Assembly: GCA_965206355.1 (NCBI GenBank)
Contig: OZ242212.1
Span: 2,299,324-2,363,323, forward strand
DNA: 64,000 nt
Source of the DNA: Spongiihabitans sp965206355
Lineage (GTDB): Bacteria > Pseudomonadota > Gammaproteobacteria > Arenicellales > Poriferihabitantaceae
Direction: 5' to 3'
Made by a program: the position numbers and the translations under genes. Shown in pieces: positions 43,149-53,073 of this stretch. Every line of letters begins with the position of its first letter. The stretch's first letter is position 1. The notes beneath the pieces were generated by a model. It did not search any database. It saw nothing but the letters and a program-made list of their open reading frames with translations, and had not been told where the DNA came from.

Positions 43149-44902
43149 ATGGTGGCAGTAGCTAACTGCTCGGCAGTATATCGGCTACAAAATCGCATTT
43201 CCTGACGGTAAGGAAAGACATCGTGGCGTTTTTTTTCAATCAGATCATTTTGTATTGTTTTCCAGTAAGCCGGTTGTAGCAGTTCCGAATGATAGCTCAG
43301 AAATCGTTCCCTGACTTTGGGATGGTTGACGACAAATTGTTCAAATTGCTCCGGAAAAAAATCATTTTCAGAAACATGGAACCAAGGCTCTGATAATAAT
43401 TCTTCTTCTTCGGATCTGGACTTGGGTATTGCCCGAATTTTGATTTCGGTCATGTGGCAGATTTCATCATAATCGTAGAAAATAACCCGACCATGACGGG
43501 TAACACCAAAGTTTTTTAATAGCATATCGCCGGGGAATATATTGGCGGCTATCATTTCCTTTATGGCATTGCCATAGCTTTTGATACTCCGATCAATCAT
43601 TTCATCATCGGCATTATCCAGATAGATGTTAAACGGAACCATCCTGCGTTCAATATACAGATGTCGAATAATGACCATGTTATTTTCTATCGTCATACTG
43701 GATTGGATGGTTGCCTTTAATTCTGCCAATAATTCAGCGGAGAAACGATTTACCGGAAAGGCAACATGGGAAAATTCCAGCGTATCTGCCATCCGCCCGA
43801 CCCGATCGTGCATTTTGACCAGTTGGTACTTTTTCTTAACCGTGGCGCGGTCGATGTTTTTCGGCGGCGCAAAATGATCTTTTATGACTTTGAATACAAA
43901 AGGATATGATGGTAATGTAAAGACACTCATAACCATGCCTTTAATGCCCGGTGCAATCACTAATTTATCGTCAGAATGTTCCAGATGATATAAAAACTCA
44001 CGGTAATACAGGGTCTTGCCCTGTTTCTGAAATCCAATTGCGGTATAGATATCTCCCCGACTTTTGGTCGGCAGTATGTTTTGTAGAAAGCTGACCAATC
44101 CGGCAGGAACGCGGCTGTTGACCATAAAATAGGCACGGGTGAAACTGAAAATCAGTGCGACATCATCGTGATCTGTGATGATGGTATCGACGTACAATTC
44201 CACGTCTTCGGCTAACAGCAGAGGAATAACGAAAGGTTGTTGCTCGAATCCAATCAACGCCCGCCCCACTATGTACGCCGCCTTATTTCTATAAAACAAC
44301 GAGGACACCACCTGCAATTGCCGATGCGGCAGGGGGCCTACACCAGCATCCAGATAAGGTTCAAAGTTCTCGGCAAGCAGGTCGAGATCGCGTTCAATAT
44401 CCTGCCAGCCACAATTTAGAGCGAAACTGTTTAGAATATCGTTAAAAACTGATCGCAACCCTTTTTCATCCGGGTAATAGCTGGTATATGCCGGATTTTC
44501 CATGTCCAGAAAATCTGTTGCCGCGCCGGGTTTGACAAAAATATGGCGGTTGTTGAAATATCTTCGATCAAATAACCGACAAAAAACCGAATTATAAAAA
44601 CTCTCAGCCAGTTCAGGTTGCTTGTGTTCATATAACAACCACATATACTGGCGTTTCACATCCTGCCAGTATGACCTGTCGAGTGCCTCAATATTGAGGT
44701 TGTTCTTAACGTACTCGACCGTTTCGTTGACCCGTAAATCGTAAAAATAGATTCGCTCTTTGCGGGCGCGTACCTCTCCCTCCCAGTCGGCTGTTTCAAA
44801 TCGCTGTTTGGCCGCGCGGGTAATTTTCTGAAAGCGGATGAAATGGCGATTAAAACCATACAGAATGGTTTCAGCAACCTGTTTGACAAGATTCGCACTC
44901 AT
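43127..44902 (-). CDS. aceK: Isocitrate dehydrogenase kinase/phosphatase, C-terminus remodelled by a MITE
   Basis: A 591-residue bifunctional enzyme that phosphorylates and dephosphorylates isocitrate dehydrogenase, steering carbon into the glyoxylate bypass. Recognised by GIKGMVMSVFTLPSYPFVFKVIKD (ATP-binding part), NIYLDNADDEMID, AANIFPGDMLLKNFGVTRHG and VIFYDYDEICHM. The final residues MRPLHGR and the stop come from the inserted MITE; before insertion the chain would have ended ...LATATI. It follows aceA in the same direction, about 95 bp away, as expected for a glyoxylate operon without aceB. Confidence 0.95.
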   Translation of the reverse strand: MSANLVKQVAETILYGFNRHFIRFQKITRAAKQRFETADWEGEVRARKERIYFYDLRVNETVEYVKNNLNIEALDRSYWQDVKRQYMWLLYEHKQPELAESFYNSVFCRLFDRRYFNNRHIFVKPGAATDFLDMENPAYTSYYPDEKGLRSVFNDILNSFALNCGWQDIERDLDLLAENFEPYLDAGVGPLPHRQLQVVSSLFYRNKAAYIVGRALIGFEQQPFVIPLLLAEDVELYVDTIITDHDDVALIFSFTRAYFMVNSRVPAGLVSFLQNILPTKSRGDIYTAIGFQKQGKTLYYREFLYHLEHSDDKLVIAPGIKGMVMSVFTLPSYPFVFKVIKDHFAPPKNIDRATVKKKYQLVKMHDRVGRMADTLEFSHVAFPVNRFSAELLAELKATIQSSMTIENNMVIIRHLYIERRMVPFNIYLDNADDEMIDRSIKSYGNAIKEMIAANIFPGDMLLKNFGVTRHGRVIFYDYDEICHMTEIKIRAIPKSRSEEEELLSEPWFHVSENDFFPEQFEQFVVNHPKVRERFLSYHSELLQPAYWKTIQNDLIEKKRHDVFPYRQEMRFCSRYTAEQLATATMRPLHGR

Positions 44903-44996
44903 TATGAATAACGAATTGCAGAGGCAAGCCTTATGAGCGTTCGAGCATGCAAAGGGTTGCCCCTGTAATTTGGCTTAAAACCGAAAAGCGGCTACC

Positions 44997-46301
44997 CTAG
45001 AATTGATCTTCTTCGGTTGATCCGGATAACGCTGTCACCGATGAGGCGCCACCCTGAATGGTAGTGGTAACATCATCGAAATAACCTGCACCGACTTCTT
45101 GTTGGTGGGCAACGAAAGTATAGCCCTTGCTTGCCGCTGCAAATTCGGGTTGTTGCACTTTTTCGACATAGTGTTTCATACCTTCACCACGTGCATAATC
45201 ATGCGCCAGCTCATACATGTTGTACCACATATTGTGGATGCCGGCGAGGGTAATGAACTGGTAAGTATACCCCATCGCCGCCAGTTCATCCTGAAATGAG
45301 GCGATGGTCTTATCATCCAGATTCTTTTTCCAGTTAAATGATGGCGAACAGTTGTACGCCAGCAATTTACCGGGATAGGCTAAACGCACCGCTTCTGCCC
45401 ATTCGCGTGCAAAACCCAGATCGGGAGTGCCGGTTTCACACCAGATAAGATCCGCATAAGCGGCATAGGAAACACCACGGGAAATGGCCTGTTCCAGACC
45501 ATTCTTGACCCGATAAAACCCTTCCGCAGTACGTTCGCCGGTCAGGAACGGCTTATCACGATCATCGTAATCAGAGGTCAGCAAATTGGCGGCTTCTGAG
45601 TCGGTTCGTGCTAATAGTACCGTGGGCACATCCAGTACATCCGCTGCCAATCGAGCAGAAATTAAGGTCTGGATCGACTGCTGGGTTGGCAGTAACACCT
45701 TACCACCCATGTGGCCACATTTTTTTACCGCTGCCAGTTGATCCTCAAAATGTACTCCCGCCGCGCCGGCGACAATCATATTTTTAGCCAGCTCAAACGC
45801 ATTCAGCACACCACCAAAACCCGCTTCAGCGTCAGCAACGATGGGCAGAAAGTAATCAACATATCGCTCATCACCTTGCTCAATATCACGTTGCCATTGA
45901 ATCTGGTCGGCACGCGCAAAAGAATTGTTAATGCGCCGCACTACAGTCGGCACCGAGTTGTAGGCATACAACGATTGATCAGGATACATCTGTTCAGAGG
46001 AATTGGCATCTGCTGCAACCTGCCAACCCGACAGGTAAATCGCCTCAATGCCTGCTTTCGCCTGTTGCACCGCCTGACCGGCAGTCAACGCACCAAGACA
46101 ATTGACATATCCTTTCTTGGCGGTGCCGTTTACCAGCGACCATAGTTTCTCGGCACCACGGCGGGCATAAGTATGTTCGGCTTGAACCGAACCACGCAGT
46201 CTGACGACATCCTCTGCGGAATAGCCACGTGTAATGTTGGCCCATCGTGGATTGGTTATCCAATCCTGTTCAACGACCTTGATTTGATCCGCTCTTGTCA
46301 T
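44997..46301 (-). CDS. aceA: Isocitrate lyase
   Basis: A 434-residue enzyme that splits isocitrate into glyoxylate and succinate. The catalytic KKCGHMGGKVL, the metal-binding VADAEAGFGG, GWQVAADAN and TLAGIHNMWYNMYELA mark it. AGGTGA five bases before ATG 46301 supports this start over a GTG three codons upstream. Upstream of aceK; malate synthase is not in the window. Acetyl-CoA from the nearby pta-xsc genes would feed this bypass. Confidence 0.96.
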   Translation of the reverse strand: MTRADQIKVVEQDWITNPRWANITRGYSAEDVVRLRGSVQAEHTYARRGAEKLWSLVNGTAKKGYVNCLGALTAGQAVQQAKAGIEAIYLSGWQVAADANSSEQMYPDQSLYAYNSVPTVVRRINNSFARADQIQWQRDIEQGDERYVDYFLPIVADAEAGFGGVLNAFELAKNMIVAGAAGVHFEDQLAAVKKCGHMGGKVLLPTQQSIQTLISARLAADVLDVPTVLLARTDSEAANLLTSDYDDRDKPFLTGERTAEGFYRVKNGLEQAISRGVSYAAYADLIWCETGTPDLGFAREWAEAVRLAYPGKLLAYNCSPSFNWKKNLDDKTIASFQDELAAMGYTYQFITLAGIHNMWYNMYELAHDYARGEGMKHYVEKVQQPEFAAASKGYTFVAHQQEVGAGYFDDVTTTIQGGASSVTALSGSTEEDQF

Positions 46302-46576
46302 GCTAATCACCTGATACTGGAGTTAAAGTTAGGGTTAAAATTTGAAAGTTGAGTTTGCAACAGAAAAACAGGAGCGAATAGTCTGGTATCCACGCTCGCT
46401 TTACAATGCTGCTAATACAGTCTTTTTCAATTTGTATCATTAAAAAATTTAATGATAATTCGCATTTACCTTGAAAATATTTATAATGACTCGCCTCAGA
46501 GCGGAACAATCTCTCAATGTGTAGCCGACGCAGGCACACACTCCGACCCTCTGCTCCCAAGTATTTTGATGCGCGG

Positions 46577-47635
46577 CTAAGTCTGAAACAAGGCTTGTCC
46601 TAATTTTTCTGCTCCGAAACGAACAACATCGGTTGCCGGTAATGCCGTTTGATCTTGCAGATAGGCGATTTCAGATTTGGCTTCAGCTTCTGATAGCAAG
46701 GATGTATTCAAGGCGATACCAACGGTGGTGGTTGCGGATAAGGAACCACATACGCTCACCAAGGCTTCATTCAAGGCAATAAATGCCTTGAGCGGCGGGA
46801 TTTTTATATGTTGCGGATTGCGCAATCGGCTCATGCCCGCCCGATGACACATCAGCAGATGGGTCGGGCAACTACCACGCATCAACGACAAGGTTGCGCT
46901 ACTGCCCGGATGCAACAACGAGCCCTGCCCTTCAATAAAAACGATGTCACTGTCGGCGGCATCCATCACCAGCGTTTGCACCGCACCACAAGCATGGTCA
47001 ACCTTAAACGCATCCAGTGGAATACCTTTACCTGTAACGGTAATACCGATCTGACCGGTAGCGATGAATGCGCTAGTTATGTCCTGCTCTTTGCCCGCTT
47101 CGCGTACCCAACGGTATAGTTCCAAACCTGCAGTCATCTTGCCACATGCCATATCGGTTCCGACCAGCAATACCCGCTTATTCCGCAAGCTGGCAGCCTG
47201 ACCACTACCGATTTCAGGGGTGAATGTCGGTTGTCGCACATCCCAAATCCATTGCTGTCCACTTAATAAGTGTCCCAATTTGTCGTCCAATCGGTCATGT
47301 AAACCATTGATTATGGACATATTCAGTTGTATTGCACGAGTTAATGGCGCGTCCCATTCTGTCGGAATGCGCCCGCCGGACGGTGCCGTACCCAATATCA
47401 ACACCTCCGCCCCCAATGCTGCCGCCTGCTCAACCGAGTGAACCACTTGATAATCAAACGGCAACCGGCGTTCCTGCCCACAAACCTGATTGACGGTTTT
47501 ACCGGCATGGTGTGAGTCAATGACGCAGACAATGGGATTGTCTATATAGCGCATTACGCCAAAACCCATTTTGCCATAATCGCTATCCAGATGCTCTTCC
47601 ATGTAAATGGCGATTTTTTGATTTTTTGTCAACAT
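46577..47635 (-). CDS. dgcN: DUF1611 protein, DgcN-like (N-acetylation of D-glutamate)
   Basis: A 352-residue protein with a P-loop in the second half (VLLVGTDMACGKMTAGLELY) and FIEGQGSLLHPGSSATLSLM, CHRAGMSRLRN as in DUF1611. In marine Gammaproteobacteria, DUF1611 proteins paired with a dipeptide-epimerase-like partner were shown to act as DgcN, acetylating D-glutamate on the way to L-glutamate. The partner gene (dgcA) follows immediately upstream in the operon, so this role is inferred from family and context. ATG 47635 is preferred to one four codons earlier. Confidence 0.8.
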   Translation of the reverse strand: MLTKNQKIAIYMEEHLDSDYGKMGFGVMRYIDNPIVCVIDSHHAGKTVNQVCGQERRLPFDYQVVHSVEQAAALGAEVLILGTAPSGGRIPTEWDAPLTRAIQLNMSIINGLHDRLDDKLGHLLSGQQWIWDVRQPTFTPEIGSGQAASLRNKRVLLVGTDMACGKMTAGLELYRWVREAGKEQDITSAFIATGQIGITVTGKGIPLDAFKVDHACGAVQTLVMDAADSDIVFIEGQGSLLHPGSSATLSLMRGSCPTHLLMCHRAGMSRLRNPQHIKIPPLKAFIALNEALVSVCGSLSATTTVGIALNTSLLSEAEAKSEIAYLQDQTALPATDVVRFGAEKLGQALFQT

Positions 47636-47696
47636 ATTCTTACGCACTTGTTTTGAGACGAATCACTGACAAATAGATACTCCTATCAACTTGTTT

Positions 47697-48785
47697 TTAA
47701 GATGCATCATTGACAGATAGGTGTGCACCATGACCGGGACATTCAGCAGGCACTACCACGCCATCAATTAACTGGATACCCGAGCAGGGGTCGGGTGCCA
47801 GATTGAGGTGAGCATCCAAATCAACGTGATCCAAAAGTCCGGTTATGGACGCGCCAGCGGAAATAGACATTGATGACTCGCTCATACAACCAATCATGGT
47901 TTTTAAGTTAAATGCGCGTGCCACCGCAATAATACGCAGTGCCTCGGTAATACCACCACATTTCATTAGTTTTAAGTTTACGCCGTCCACCGTGTCTGCC
48001 CATTTAACAATATTCCCGGAATAGCGACAGGACTCATCCAGATATATCGGCAAGGGGCGGTTTTTGAAAAGGGCAGGCAGTTCGTTTTCCTGTCCCTCAG
48101 CCAGCGGTTGTTCAATATAATCAGCATTACGCTCGGCCAGCCATTTCATCATCAAAATCGCCTCTGTGGTCGTCCAGCCACCATTGGCATCAACACGCAA
48201 GGTCACGTCATAAGGTTTGGTGCTTTCTGCAACCTGCATAAACATCGCCTGATCGGCTTCAATCCCTTCAGGGGAACCGAGTTTGATTTTCAACGATTTA
48301 ATACCAGTACCTTCGAGTAATAGCGGAACACGCTGCTTGACTATATCAGGGGGATTGATGCCAATCGTTACCGATGTCGGTAGCCGCGGTCTGCCGATTC
48401 CGAGCAGTCGATACAAGGGCAGATTGGCTTTTTTAGCCAGCCAATCCCAAAGTGCGATATCCAATCCTGCCAACGCACAAGGCGGCACACCGTGTTGTCT
48501 GGCGCAATCGTGGATTTGATGAATCGGTAAGGTAGTCTCGCAACTAAAAAATTTGCTATCGGCAAATTTACCGAAAAATTCGCTGTCAAAGAATTCGCTC
48601 AGCGCCTGTTGAGCCAATGCTGCGGTCGCTGCCCCTTCCGTTTTGCCGGGGAACAATTCACCCCAACCACTAATACCCTGATGACAAACCGAAACAAACA
48701 GATTGTCAGAACCCGTGCTGACCCCGCGACTAATTGCCAGCGGGAATTTCTTGTTAAGATGTAGGGTCTTAAATTTTATTTTCAT
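47697..48785 (-). CDS. dgcA: Enolase-superfamily racemase/epimerase, DgcA-like
   Basis: A 362-residue enzyme of the dipeptide epimerase (L-Ala-D/L-Glu epimerase) group. Catalytic lysine in SLKIKLGSPEG, metal ligands in LRVDANGGWT, YIEQPLAEGQ and YLDESCRYSG, and second lysine in VNLKLMKCGG are in the usual order. Together with the DUF1611 gene it fits DgcA, which racemises N-acetyl-D-glutamate. A peptidoglycan-dipeptide epimerase role is the alternative. Confidence 0.82.
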   Translation of the reverse strand: MKIKFKTLHLNKKFPLAISRGVSTGSDNLFVSVCHQGISGWGELFPGKTEGAATAALAQQALSEFFDSEFFGKFADSKFFSCETTLPIHQIHDCARQHGVPPCALAGLDIALWDWLAKKANLPLYRLLGIGRPRLPTSVTIGINPPDIVKQRVPLLLEGTGIKSLKIKLGSPEGIEADQAMFMQVAESTKPYDVTLRVDANGGWTTTEAILMMKWLAERNADYIEQPLAEGQENELPALFKNRPLPIYLDESCRYSGNIVKWADTVDGVNLKLMKCGGITEALRIIAVARAFNLKTMIGCMSESSMSISAGASITGLLDHVDLDAHLNLAPDPCSGIQLIDGVVVPAECPGHGAHLSVNDAS

Positions 48786-48794
48786 ATCTCACCC

Positions 48795-49826
48795 TTATGC
48801 TGGCACGCTTGCGCTTTGGTGTGCTACGGCTTGCACGGAAGTAACCGCAACCAGTCGCACAATATCGGCTACACTACATCCGCGCGAAAGATCATTAAGC
48901 GGATGTTTAAGCCCTTGCAGTATCGGCCCGACTGCCTTTACCCCGCCTATACGCTGCGCTATTTTATAACCTATATTAGCAGATTGTAACTCGGGGAAAA
49001 TAAACACATTTGCCGGCGTGGCGATCGTGCTATGCGGCGCCTTTTGTTTGAGGATATGCGGCAGAATGGCAGCATCAAATTGCACCTCGCTCATCAGCGC
49101 AAGCTGCGGTCTTTGTTGGCGAATGAGCTTTCCCGCTTCAATGACTTTATGGATATGCGGATGTTTTGCACTCCCTGCTGTGGAAAAGCAAAGCAACGCC
49201 ACTGTCGGCTCCAGTCCTGCCAAATTTTTTGCGCTGTCTGCCGATGCGATAGCAATGTCGGCTAATTGCTCGGCATCAGGATCAATAACCAGCGCACAGT
49301 CGGCATAAATGGCCGTACCTTGAATAGCCTGATGCGCCAAATCATGCTGCATCAGAAAAAAGCTGGACACCAACCTGCTGGTGCTACTCATACCTATCAG
49401 TTGTAAAGCCGTTTTGACGACAGCGGAGGTGGTGTTGACTGCACCAGCGACCACGCCGTGGGCATCACCGCTAATCACTTTGAGTGCGGCAAAGGTGAGT
49501 GGGTTGGCAACCTGTTTGCGGGCTTGATCGAGCGTCAGCCCTTTATGCCTGCGTTTTTGAAAAAGAAGATCAATATATTTTTCGGTGTTATGGTCTTCGC
49601 TAGGATTGTTGATGACGATATTGCTCGGGTCAAAATCAATGTTATGTGCGTCCGCCAATTTCGACAGCGCATCACTCTCACCAATTAAAATGACTTCTGC
49701 CAACCCTTGCTGAGCAATCAAGGCAGCCGCCTCAATAACCCTGAGATCGACCGCTTCAGGCAAAACAATTTTTTGCGGATGCGCTTTTGCCTGCTTGATA
49801 ATGTGCTGGATTGAGTCCATCCACAT
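48795..49826 (-). CDS. pta: Phosphate acetyltransferase
   Basis: A 343-residue enzyme, the short Pta form, that converts acetyl phosphate and CoA to acetyl-CoA. KIVLPEAVDLRVIEAA, GLTLDQARKQVANPLTFAALKV, GDAHGVVAGAVNTTS and DLSRGCSVADIV are typical. AAGG six bases before ATG 49826 supports the first start. It lies about 290 bp downstream of xsc, the usual pairing: Xsc makes acetyl phosphate and Pta uses it. Confidence 0.95.
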   Translation of the reverse strand: MWMDSIQHIIKQAKAHPQKIVLPEAVDLRVIEAAALIAQQGLAEVILIGESDALSKLADAHNIDFDPSNIVINNPSEDHNTEKYIDLLFQKRRHKGLTLDQARKQVANPLTFAALKVISGDAHGVVAGAVNTTSAVVKTALQLIGMSSTSRLVSSFFLMQHDLAHQAIQGTAIYADCALVIDPDAEQLADIAIASADSAKNLAGLEPTVALLCFSTAGSAKHPHIHKVIEAGKLIRQQRPQLALMSEVQFDAAILPHILKQKAPHSTIATPANVFIFPELQSANIGYKIAQRIGGVKAVGPILQGLKHPLNDLSRGCSVADIVRLVAVTSVQAVAHQSASVPA

Positions 49827-50115
49827 ATTTTACCTTGATTGGCGCATTGGTTGGCGGTGGTGTTGGTGGCAATTTCCGCTCGTAATGTAATGGATTCGCC
49901 AACAGCAAAAGAGAATTCGCTACCACGAAGCATGGAGTCGGCAAGGTAATGCCCCGACCAATCCATACCCTGCTGAAGCCTATCGCAAACTAAAGGCGCA
50001 AACTAAATACCCTGAAAACCATTATACAAACGCACAAAATGAGATAACGAGCGGACAGGCACAACGTCGCAAACACCTGCCGACTCGCCTAATAGCTTGA
50101 TAACCCCCCACACCC

Positions 50116-51879
50116 CTAGACAAAATCCTGATATTTCGGTAGATGCCGAACTGGTTTGCTCAGGGCATCTCGGCGAAATGGATCGCCGAGCTCGCGAGTA
50201 CACATGATTTCAATAACGGTGGTTTTGCCCTCATTCATTTGCATATCAACGGCTTTGCGCAATGCCGGGCCAACCTCTTCAAGTTTATCAACAACAATAC
50301 CTTCTGTGCCCATCGCCTTGCCGACTTCGGCAAAACTTGGATTATCTAGCTCGTCTGCAACAAATCGACGACTATAGAAATCGACCTGATTTTTCTTCTC
50401 GGCACCCCATTGCCTGTTGTGGAAAACCACGCCAGTAACCGGAATGTTGTGTCGTACCGCAGTCATAATTTCTGACATACTCATACTCCACGCACCATCC
50501 CCAGAATAAGCAATCGCAGGACGCTCGGAGGCGGCGCATTTAGCACCAATAACGGTCGGCAAAGCGTAACCACAGTTACCAAAACTCATCGGTGCGAGGA
50601 AACTGCGTGGACGCTCGAAGCGCAGGTAGCTGTTTGCTATGGCGTTGATGTTGCCGATGTCGGTGGAGACCATCACATCGGCTGGCATGGCATTTTCAAG
50701 CTCACGCAACACCTGTCGAGGATGTAACCAGTTACCCGACTCGCCGCTTTGTTTTTTAATCATATCCAGACTATAGGCATCGTCCTCGTGCGCCCATTCA
50801 TTCAACTCGGCTTCCCAAGAGGCTTTATCGGTAGCCACCTCAGTAGCGCGTGCATCTTTGCTGTCATCACATCGCAGTTTTCGCTCACTGATGCGTGTCA
50901 GCAATGCCTTGGCAGAAGCACCAGCATCACCACAAATCCCGACTGAAATTTTCTTGACCAGTCCGAGCATTTTGTAATCAGCGTCAATCTGGATGATTTT
51001 TGCCTCCTTCGGCCAGTAATCTATGCCATATTGCGGCAACGTGCCGAAAGGCCCGAGACGACTACCCAATGCCACCACCACATCGGCTTTACTAATTAGC
51101 GACATCGCGGCTTTGGAACCGTGATAGCCCAGTGGGCCACACCATAATGGATGGCTTGCCGGAAATGAATCGTTATGCAGATAACTATTAACTACCGGCG
51201 CACCAAGACGCTCTGCTAACGCTTTACATTGCTCAACGGCATTCGCCATGATTACGCCACCGCCGGAAATAATCACCGGAAATTTCGCATTGGCAAGCAT
51301 TTCTGCCGCCTCGTTCAATGAGGCTTCACCGCCCGGCCCGCGGTCGAGATGTATCGGCTGCGGTACATCAATATCCACATCACCATAAAAATAATCTCTG
51401 GGGATATTCAGTTGTGTGGGTCCGAGTTCAGAATGGGCACGGTCAAAACAGCGGGAGGTATATTCAGCCATACGATGCGGATTGTTGACATGCCCCTGAT
51501 ACTTAACAAACTCCTGAAACATCGGCAACTGATTGGCTTCCTGAAAGCCACCTAATCCCTGCCCCATCGTGCCGGTCTCAGGGGTAATCATGACCACTGG
51601 AGAGTGCGCCCAATAGGCCGCCGCGATAGCGGTTACGCAGTTACTGATACCCGGGCCATTTTGACCAATGACCACACCATGGCGACCACTTACCCGTGAA
51701 TAGCCATCCGCCATGTGTCCAGCACCCTGTTCGTGGACAACCGACACTAATCGAATACCGGCAGGTGCGAATATATCCATCGCATCCATAAACGCCGATC
51801 CCATAATACCAAAAATATCAGTTACACCGTGCGCAACCATTGTTTCCACAAAGGCTTCGGAAGTGGTCATTTTTGTCAT
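50116..51879 (-). CDS. xsc: Sulfoacetaldehyde acetyltransferase
   Basis: A 587-residue thiamine-diphosphate enzyme that cleaves sulfoacetaldehyde with phosphate into acetyl phosphate and sulfite. Start TTSEAFVETMVAHGVTDIFG, IMGSAFMDAMDIF, catalytic glutamate in VVHEQGAGHMADG, QNGPGISNCVTAI, GQGLGGFQEANQ, NIPRDYFYGDVDID, and the TPP motif GDGAWSMSMSEI with FHNRQWGAEKKNQ fit Xsc rather than acetolactate synthase. GGAG nine bases before ATG 51879 supports the start. Neighbours pta and ald complete a taurine-type module. Confidence 0.94.
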   Translation of the reverse strand: MTKMTTSEAFVETMVAHGVTDIFGIMGSAFMDAMDIFAPAGIRLVSVVHEQGAGHMADGYSRVSGRHGVVIGQNGPGISNCVTAIAAAYWAHSPVVMITPETGTMGQGLGGFQEANQLPMFQEFVKYQGHVNNPHRMAEYTSRCFDRAHSELGPTQLNIPRDYFYGDVDIDVPQPIHLDRGPGGEASLNEAAEMLANAKFPVIISGGGVIMANAVEQCKALAERLGAPVVNSYLHNDSFPASHPLWCGPLGYHGSKAAMSLISKADVVVALGSRLGPFGTLPQYGIDYWPKEAKIIQIDADYKMLGLVKKISVGICGDAGASAKALLTRISERKLRCDDSKDARATEVATDKASWEAELNEWAHEDDAYSLDMIKKQSGESGNWLHPRQVLRELENAMPADVMVSTDIGNINAIANSYLRFERPRSFLAPMSFGNCGYALPTVIGAKCAASERPAIAYSGDGAWSMSMSEIMTAVRHNIPVTGVVFHNRQWGAEKKNQVDFYSRRFVADELDNPSFAEVGKAMGTEGIVVDKLEEVGPALRKAVDMQMNEGKTTVIEIMCTRELGDPFRRDALSKPVRHLPKYQDFV

Positions 51880-51954
51880 GTTTGTTTTCTCCGAAAATTT
51901 TCTAAAAAATTAATGAACTATCTGGGTAAAATCGTAGCGTGCTGGCAACCAGTG

Positions 51955-53073
51955 CTAACCATTCAACGCGGTACTGGCATCAACGTATTGATAGCCCAAA
52001 TCTTCTGCCACTTCGCGACAGGTGATTTTTCCGGCATGGACATTCAAGCCGTTACGCAAGTGTACATCATCCAACATCGCCTGTTTAGCCCCTTTGTTCG
52101 CCAATGCAATGGCAAATGGTAAGGTTACATTGTTGAGCGCGTAGGTGGAGGTGCGCGGTACGCCACCCGGCATATTAGCAACACAATAATGCACCACATC
52201 ATCGACAACATAGGTCGGATCAGCATGGGTAGTCGCTTTTGAGGTCTCACAACAACCGCCCTGATCAATGGCGACATCGACGATGACCGAACCCGCTTTC
52301 ATACTGGCAACCATTTCTGCCGTGATCAGCTTGGGTGCTTCCGCACCCGGAATCAATACCCCGCCAATAACCAGATCGGCGCTCAAAACATGCTGCTCCA
52401 ACGCATCGGCAGTTGAAAAAACTGAATTGGAGGTGCGACCGAAATGTTGCCAATGTTTCTCGATGGAATCGGCATTATTATCCAACACCCAAACATCTGC
52501 CCCCATACCTACCGCAATATGACAAGCATGGGTTCCGACTACGCCAGCACCAAGAATCACCACTTTGGCAGGATCAACCCCAGGCACACCACCGAGCAAC
52601 ATCCCCAATCCACCGTGCGGTTGCTCAAGACAATACGCCCCAGCCTGAATGGACATTCTGCCAGCGACTTTGGACATCGGTGCTAGCAGAGGCAAGCCAC
52701 TGTATGGTGAAGTTACCGTTTCATAAGCAAGACAGGTTGCACCACTCGCTACCAAGTCTTTGGTTTGTGCTGGATCTGGTGCCAGATGCAGATAGGTATA
52801 AAGTATTTGACCTTCACGCAACATCGCCCGCTCTACCGCCTGCGGTTCCTTGACCTTGATAATCATATCGGCTTGTGCAAATATTTCTGCTGCCGTATCG
52901 CAGATAGTCGCCCCTGCCGTCTGATATTCACTATCCATAGCACCAATGCCAACACCCGCATTGGTTTCAAGCACAACCGTATGACCATGCTTAACCATTT
53001 CACGCACACTGGTCGGGGTCATACCGACCCGATATTCATGATTTTTAATTTCTTTTGGGACACCTATTAACAT
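51955..53073 (-). CDS. ald: Alanine dehydrogenase
   Basis: A 372-residue NAD-dependent enzyme. MLIGVPKEIKNHEYRVG at the start, AGRMSIQAGAYCLE, VILGAGVVGTHACHIAVGMG (NAD binding), and VVDDVVHYCVANMPGGVPRT near the C-terminus are diagnostic. In taurine degraders it regenerates pyruvate for taurine-pyruvate aminotransferase and releases ammonium. It is about 75 bp upstream of xsc in the same direction. The aminotransferase tpa is not in the window. Confidence 0.95.
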   Translation of the reverse strand: MLIGVPKEIKNHEYRVGMTPTSVREMVKHGHTVVLETNAGVGIGAMDSEYQTAGATICDTAAEIFAQADMIIKVKEPQAVERAMLREGQILYTYLHLAPDPAQTKDLVASGATCLAYETVTSPYSGLPLLAPMSKVAGRMSIQAGAYCLEQPHGGLGMLLGGVPGVDPAKVVILGAGVVGTHACHIAVGMGADVWVLDNNADSIEKHWQHFGRTSNSVFSTADALEQHVLSADLVIGGVLIPGAEAPKLITAEMVASMKAGSVIVDVAIDQGGCCETSKATTHADPTYVVDDVVHYCVANMPGGVPRTSTYALNNVTLPFAIALANKGAKQAMLDDVHLRNGLNVHAGKITCREVAEDLGYQYVDASTALNG

